Source: an uncultured Clostridia bacterium (GTDB taxonomy: Bacteria > Bacillota > Clostridia > TANB77 > CAG-508). Taken from it: a stretch of DNA of 14,703 nt. The stretch spans positions 1-14,703 of the forward strand of contig CAQYCU010000036.1 in NCBI GenBank assembly GCA_948919095.1, in the 5' to 3' direction. A program made the translations under genes and the position numbers. Under the pieces are notes generated by a model. It saw only the letters and a list, made by a program, of their open reading frames with translations, was not told the DNA's origin and ran no database searches. Shown one piece after another: positions 13,101 through 14,703 of the stretch (positions are counted from its first letter, which is position 1; every line of letters begins with the position of its first letter).

Positions 13101-14117
13101 AGTTTTATTTGCGCCTACTAATTTTACATTTGAAATTTGATTGCTTCCATCTGTAATACTTGCATTTAATGTTATTCCATTTGCGTTTCCTGTAAGTCTG
13201 TATGGTCCTATTAAGAATTCATTGTTATTTGTTGTTACAGCTGCTTTTGTTTTATCAAAACTTACTGGTGAAGCTATTGATGGACATTGATAATTTCCAT
13301 TCTTTTCAGCTGTTTCTATTAGATATTTATATAGTGCTAAATGAGGTACATCTGTTGGTAATAATCCAATTGAACCACCATTTGGATTTCTTGCATGGTC
13401 TTCTAATGCTGTTCCATCTAAGTAGAAGTTTCCTCCTGAGTTTTTATCAAAAAATGGGTGAAATTCTCCTGTTGGGTTTGTGAAATACCATATCGCTGCT
13501 TGTTGTACTACTTCGATTATATCTCTTTCAACATCTGACGAACTTGCCCCTGGCACTTGATATACACTAAAATCTAGTCTTGACTTTCCATTATATCTTG
13601 CTGCTGCATTTAATAATGCGTTTTTAGATTCTGTGTCTTCTGGTATACATATATTATTTAATAACCATAATAATTTGTTATAGTTTGCTCCATTTGCATT
13701 ATCAGGTAGAACGTTTCTATATATTGAATATGCTGAGTTTGTGTATAGTCCATCTGTTGGGTCATTTAAGAAAAAGTATTCTGTGTATTTTACAGGATTT
13801 CTCCTGCCATCATTATTTAGCCCAAATCCAACACCATTTTTCAAACAGTATACTGCTGCATTTCTTGTTTCTACTGTATTTGGTGTTCCTGAACTATTTG
13901 TTTCTATAATCTTAATTACATTTTTAGTGTTTCCGCTACTTGAACCAGTAAGAACTTTATATGTTCCCGTTGGTCTTGCTGCTCCATTATATAGGTTAAA
14001 ATAAACACCACTAGAGTATGTTGCAGCTTGGCTATAACTATTCATAGTGCTTGCAATCATTACTAATGGTAGTGTAATTAGTAGTGCGATTTTTAAAATT
14101 TTCTTGAAATTTCCCAT
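10191..14117 (-). CDS. Giant cell-surface protein: thioester domain, four isopeptide-type DUF11 repeats, C-terminal membrane anchor (1308 aa)
   Basis: A signal peptide (about 1-31) ends near SQAATY. A thioester (TQXA-type) domain follows, with Cys91 in AVYCLKNG and the partner motif QQAAIW at 205-210, probably Gln206; such bonds let Gram-positive adhesins attach covalently to host or matrix molecules. Four repeats start at about 424, 648, 880 and 1106, each with FDLxLxK (Lys430, 654, 886, 1112), a central YNEGQIDGYA-like strand and a final Asn (589, 812, 1064, 1238), the layout of Lys-Asn isopeptide DUF11/Cna-type modules. Repeats are joined by acidic DDDD linkers. The C-terminus (1271-1308) is a hydrophobic helix with a short IKRFVL tail. 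No LPXTG is present. The start is ATG 14117 behind AAGGAAGGG. It is transcribed alone. Confidence 0.9.
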   Translation of the reverse strand: MGNFKKILKIALLITLPLVMIASTMNSYSQAATYSSGVYFNLYNGAARPTGTYKVLTGSSSGNTKNVIKIIETNSSGTPNTVETRNAAVYCLKNGVGFGLNNDGRRNPVKYTEYFFLNDPTDGLYTNSAYSIYRNVLPDNANGANYNKLLWLLNNICIPEDTESKNALLNAAARYNGKSRLDFSVYQVPGASSSDVERDIIEVVQQAAIWYFTNPTGEFHPFFDKNSGGNFYLDGTALEDHARNPNGGSIGLLPTDVPHLALYKYLIETAEKNGNYQCPSIASPVSFDKTKAAVTTNNNEFLIGPYRLTGNANGITLNASITDGSNQISNVKLVGANKTTELTGSTIADKIKNNINNDFYISLPLSTTATKVAINLSASFSAKSLKYWSVPASSVATEQPVIVIKPQTFTDDWTDEKNIVKPEFDLALRKFITQITSKNGANKEFESREPKFDQNDLRALATGTAELDGGRTLKKQHSKDPLPVETGDTVVYTIRVYNEGQIDGKATEITDYLPTGLELKEGSTINQKYSWTKDTSNSRIIKSTYLKDTNIEHFDKAPSNGTYTIHSEDIQVECVVTANAESTDKNLKNVAEISEFYNAGNYPDRDSQKENVHHDDTNSNYEGTQNKIGKGEQDDDDYEDLVLLGKYFDLSLRKHISAVNNKTYNRAPVIDVSPLKRGENTAIYKHRKDPISIGIGDIVTYTINIYNEGQIDGYAQKVIDHLPEFLEFISDPTSTDPAIKEATEFNARYGWLIDPADETKRTIYTTKLSKENDIENVIKAFDQSKDSLEEPKELKIKCRVKNNAPSLKEFTNIAEIAEYYNESGLPDRDNKKNVVLPSDSDLPNYKGHENNKDLDPTNPGNYFEGQEDDDDFEKVILRKFDLALKKFIASVNDNELKTDGVYDRAPTIDTTKYGTVVEGKEITNFEYTFKQNPAKDPVRVEHNDIVTYVIRVYNEGTQNGYAAEVKDDIPEGLEFLPENATNQTYKWVMLDENGNVTTDVKQAKSIRTDYLSKENGKENTDNKSNSNLLLAYDAETMGQNPDYLDVKVAFKVTLPVTSDRIVVNQAQISNDKDENNEDVLDIDSTPDKWIDEDDDQDIEKIYIKYFDLALRKWVTHAIVIEDGVQKEMETDHYAEQEPEPAVKVEVNEKRLKDTVIKFRYSIRITNEGEIDGYATEISDYIPQGLKFNQADNPLWKEENGKITTDQLKDKLLKPGESATIELTLTWINDENNMGVMTNWAEISKDKNDSDTPDIDSIPNNKKEDEDDMDYAPVVLAVIAGIAPKYIALSGGAFMIVAAGVFLIKRFVL

Positions 14118-14269
14118 TTTAATTTTCCCTTCCTTTATTCTTTTTTATTAGTAAAATTCTTGTTAATTTATATTATTTTGCACAAATTTCACATTAATTT
14201 TTTATGTATTACTTTGTTATTATTTTTTCAAATTATAGTTAATTTATGCTTTTTTTCATATACTTTTTT

Positions 14270-14298
14270 ATTATACTACAAAAAGTAAACAAAATCAA
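14270..14298 (-). promoter_or_regulatory. Promoter of the large surface-protein gene
   Basis: TTGATT (-35, 14293-14298) and TATAAT (-10, 14270-14275) with 17-bp spacing. The start near 14263 leaves a leader of about 145 nt of AT-rich DNA with no recognisable riboswitch. Some weaker TATA-like boxes within the leader could be secondary promoters. Confidence 0.75.
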
Positions 14299-14337
14299 GG
14301 ATTTTCGAGCCTTTTTTGTTACATTTTGATGACATTT

Positions 14338-14619
14338 TTAATACAATTTTTCAATATATACATATTTAGTTTTTTTCGTATTCAAATATTCATCAATATA
14401 TTCTTTTGTTGTTTTTGATATGTCATATATTCTTCCTTCTCTTGTTAATGGATTTATATATCTTCTTTTTACATTCCTATTGACACAAAATTTATCTTCT
14501 TTATATTCATCGCATTCAACAAATTTGCTAAAATTCATTAGTTTTTCAAATGCTTTTGATACTTTTTCATCTACAATGTTTGAGTGCATTGGTAATACCA
14601 ATGCACTCTTGTTCTTCAC
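14338..14619 (-). CDS. Hypothetical 93-aa protein
   Basis: Not recognised. It starts at GTG 14619 with AAAGGAG 4 nt upstream, a slightly short spacing, and lies 11 nt after the stop of the preceding gene, so the two are likely one operon. The protein is charged and probably helical in the N-terminal half (about residues 15-35, DEKVSKAFEKLMNFSKF). A beta-like central part has CVNRNVKRRYINPLTREGRIYDI, and the tail is Lys/Tyr-rich. There is no signal peptide or membrane segment. The first codons carry a 27-bp palindrome. An internal ATG (codon 11) lies inside that palindrome and has no ribosome site, so the GTG is preferred. Confidence 0.6.
   Translation of the reverse strand: MKNKSALVLPMHSNIVDEKVSKAFEKLMNFSKFVECDEYKEDKFCVNRNVKRRYINPLTREGRIYDISKTTKEYIDEYLNTKKTKYVYIEKLY
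14582..14608. repeat. 27-bp perfect palindrome at the start of the 93-aa gene
   Basis: Arms GAGTGCATTGGTA and TACCAATGCACTC (13 bp each) flank a single central base. It begins 11 nt after the first base of the start codon. No T-run follows on either side, so it is not an intrinsic terminator. It could be a dyad operator or an mRNA hairpin near the start codon. Confidence 0.8.
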
Positions 14620-14630
14620 ATCTCTCCTTT

Positions 14631-14703
14631 TTACATTTTTTGTTTTCCACTTAGAAGTGGATTGTGCTCAGCCAGTTTACAAATTGCATCCATCCATTTT
14701 GGC
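14631..14703 (-). CDS. C-terminal end of an unidentified gene (partial)
   Basis: The last 23 codons before a TAA at 14631-14633 read PKWMDAICKLAEHNPLLSG and end KQKM. The frame is open to the window edge and is followed by the ribosome site of the 93-aa gene. The tail is helical. Too little is present to name the family. A smaller dyad, TCCACTT-AG-AAGTGGA, lies at 14646-14661 within it. Confidence 0.5.
   Translation of the reverse strand, partial: PKWMDAICKLAEHNPLLSGKQKM

Noticed and set aside
9055..14004. Many rightward open frames of 60-130 codons opposite the host genes
   Set aside because: They lie antisense to well-supported leftward genes, lack ribosome sites, and read as Ser/Phe/Leu-rich products typical of the reverse strand of AT-rich coding DNA.
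14118..14263. Possible c-di-GMP or other riboswitch in the long leader of the surface-protein gene
   Set aside because: The leader is almost pure A/T with no conserved GC-containing core or stable stem, so no known riboswitch class fits.
14281..14337. AAGG/CCTT hairpin as terminator of the 93-aa gene
   Set aside because: The stem is only 4-5 bp with a 9-nt loop, too weak to call. No better terminator was found in this gap.
14582..14608. Palindrome as a transcription terminator of the upstream gene
   Set aside because: No T-run follows on either strand, and it lies inside the next coding frame.

Overview
The window looks like low-GC Firmicutes DNA, most likely an uncultured Clostridia-type genome. 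Base composition is strongly AT-rich, Shine-Dalgarno sites are strong AGGAGG types, and the surface protein is a Gram-positive thioester/isopeptide family. Two parts meet near position 7640: the end of an integrated temperate phage (1 to about 7640) and host chromosome (about 7640 to 14703).

Prophage part. A leftward early operon runs from about 4350 down past position 1. It encodes a Cro-like regulator, a BRO-N/KilAC antirepressor, five small proteins (two of only 37 aa), a small four-cysteine protein and a Rad50/SbcC-like ATPase that runs off the window. Divergent to it, a rightward lysogeny operon encodes a CI-like repressor, a zinc-ribbon/membrane/DUF3862 protein, a 52-aa protein and a large serine integrase. 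The control region between the two holds two well-formed divergent promoters and three copies of an inverted repeat, GTGA-T7-TCAC or a variant of it; a fourth copy lies between cro and ant. The repressor keeps the S24 fold, but Lys stands where the catalytic Ser is expected. Together with the adjacent antirepressor this suggests induction by antirepressor rather than by self-cleavage.

The most interesting element lies between the 52-aa gene and the integrase (6050-6175). A leftward promoter (TTGAAA-17-TATAAT) would make a roughly 85-nt RNA ending in an 11-bp hairpin. The hairpin loop and one arm contain 15 nt exactly complementary to the 3' end of the antirepressor mRNA, 8 nt upstream of the next gene's Shine-Dalgarno. 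This would be a trans-acting antisense RNA controlling the antirepressor operon, analogous in logic to P1 c4 and P22 sar. Its promoter shares a 57-bp imperfect palindrome, and overlapping -10 elements, with a weaker promoter facing the integrase gene.

Junction. Just downstream of the integrase terminator, the first ~37 codons of a FAD-dependent oxidoreductase gene (GGGLTG dinucleotide-binding motif) run into phage sequence and stop. The phage has therefore integrated inside the GxGxxG coding region of a host gene.

Host part. All genes here are leftward. They encode a degenerate-receiver/GGDDF protein, a membrane protein with Ig-like repeats, a 1308-aa cell-surface protein (thioester domain, four isopeptide-type DUF11 repeats, C-terminal membrane anchor, no LPXTG), a 93-aa unknown whose start region holds a 27-bp palindrome, and the last codons of another gene. 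Promoters and terminators between them indicate mostly separate transcription units. Their shared theme is the cell surface and possibly c-di-GMP, but no direct link between them is shown by the sequence.
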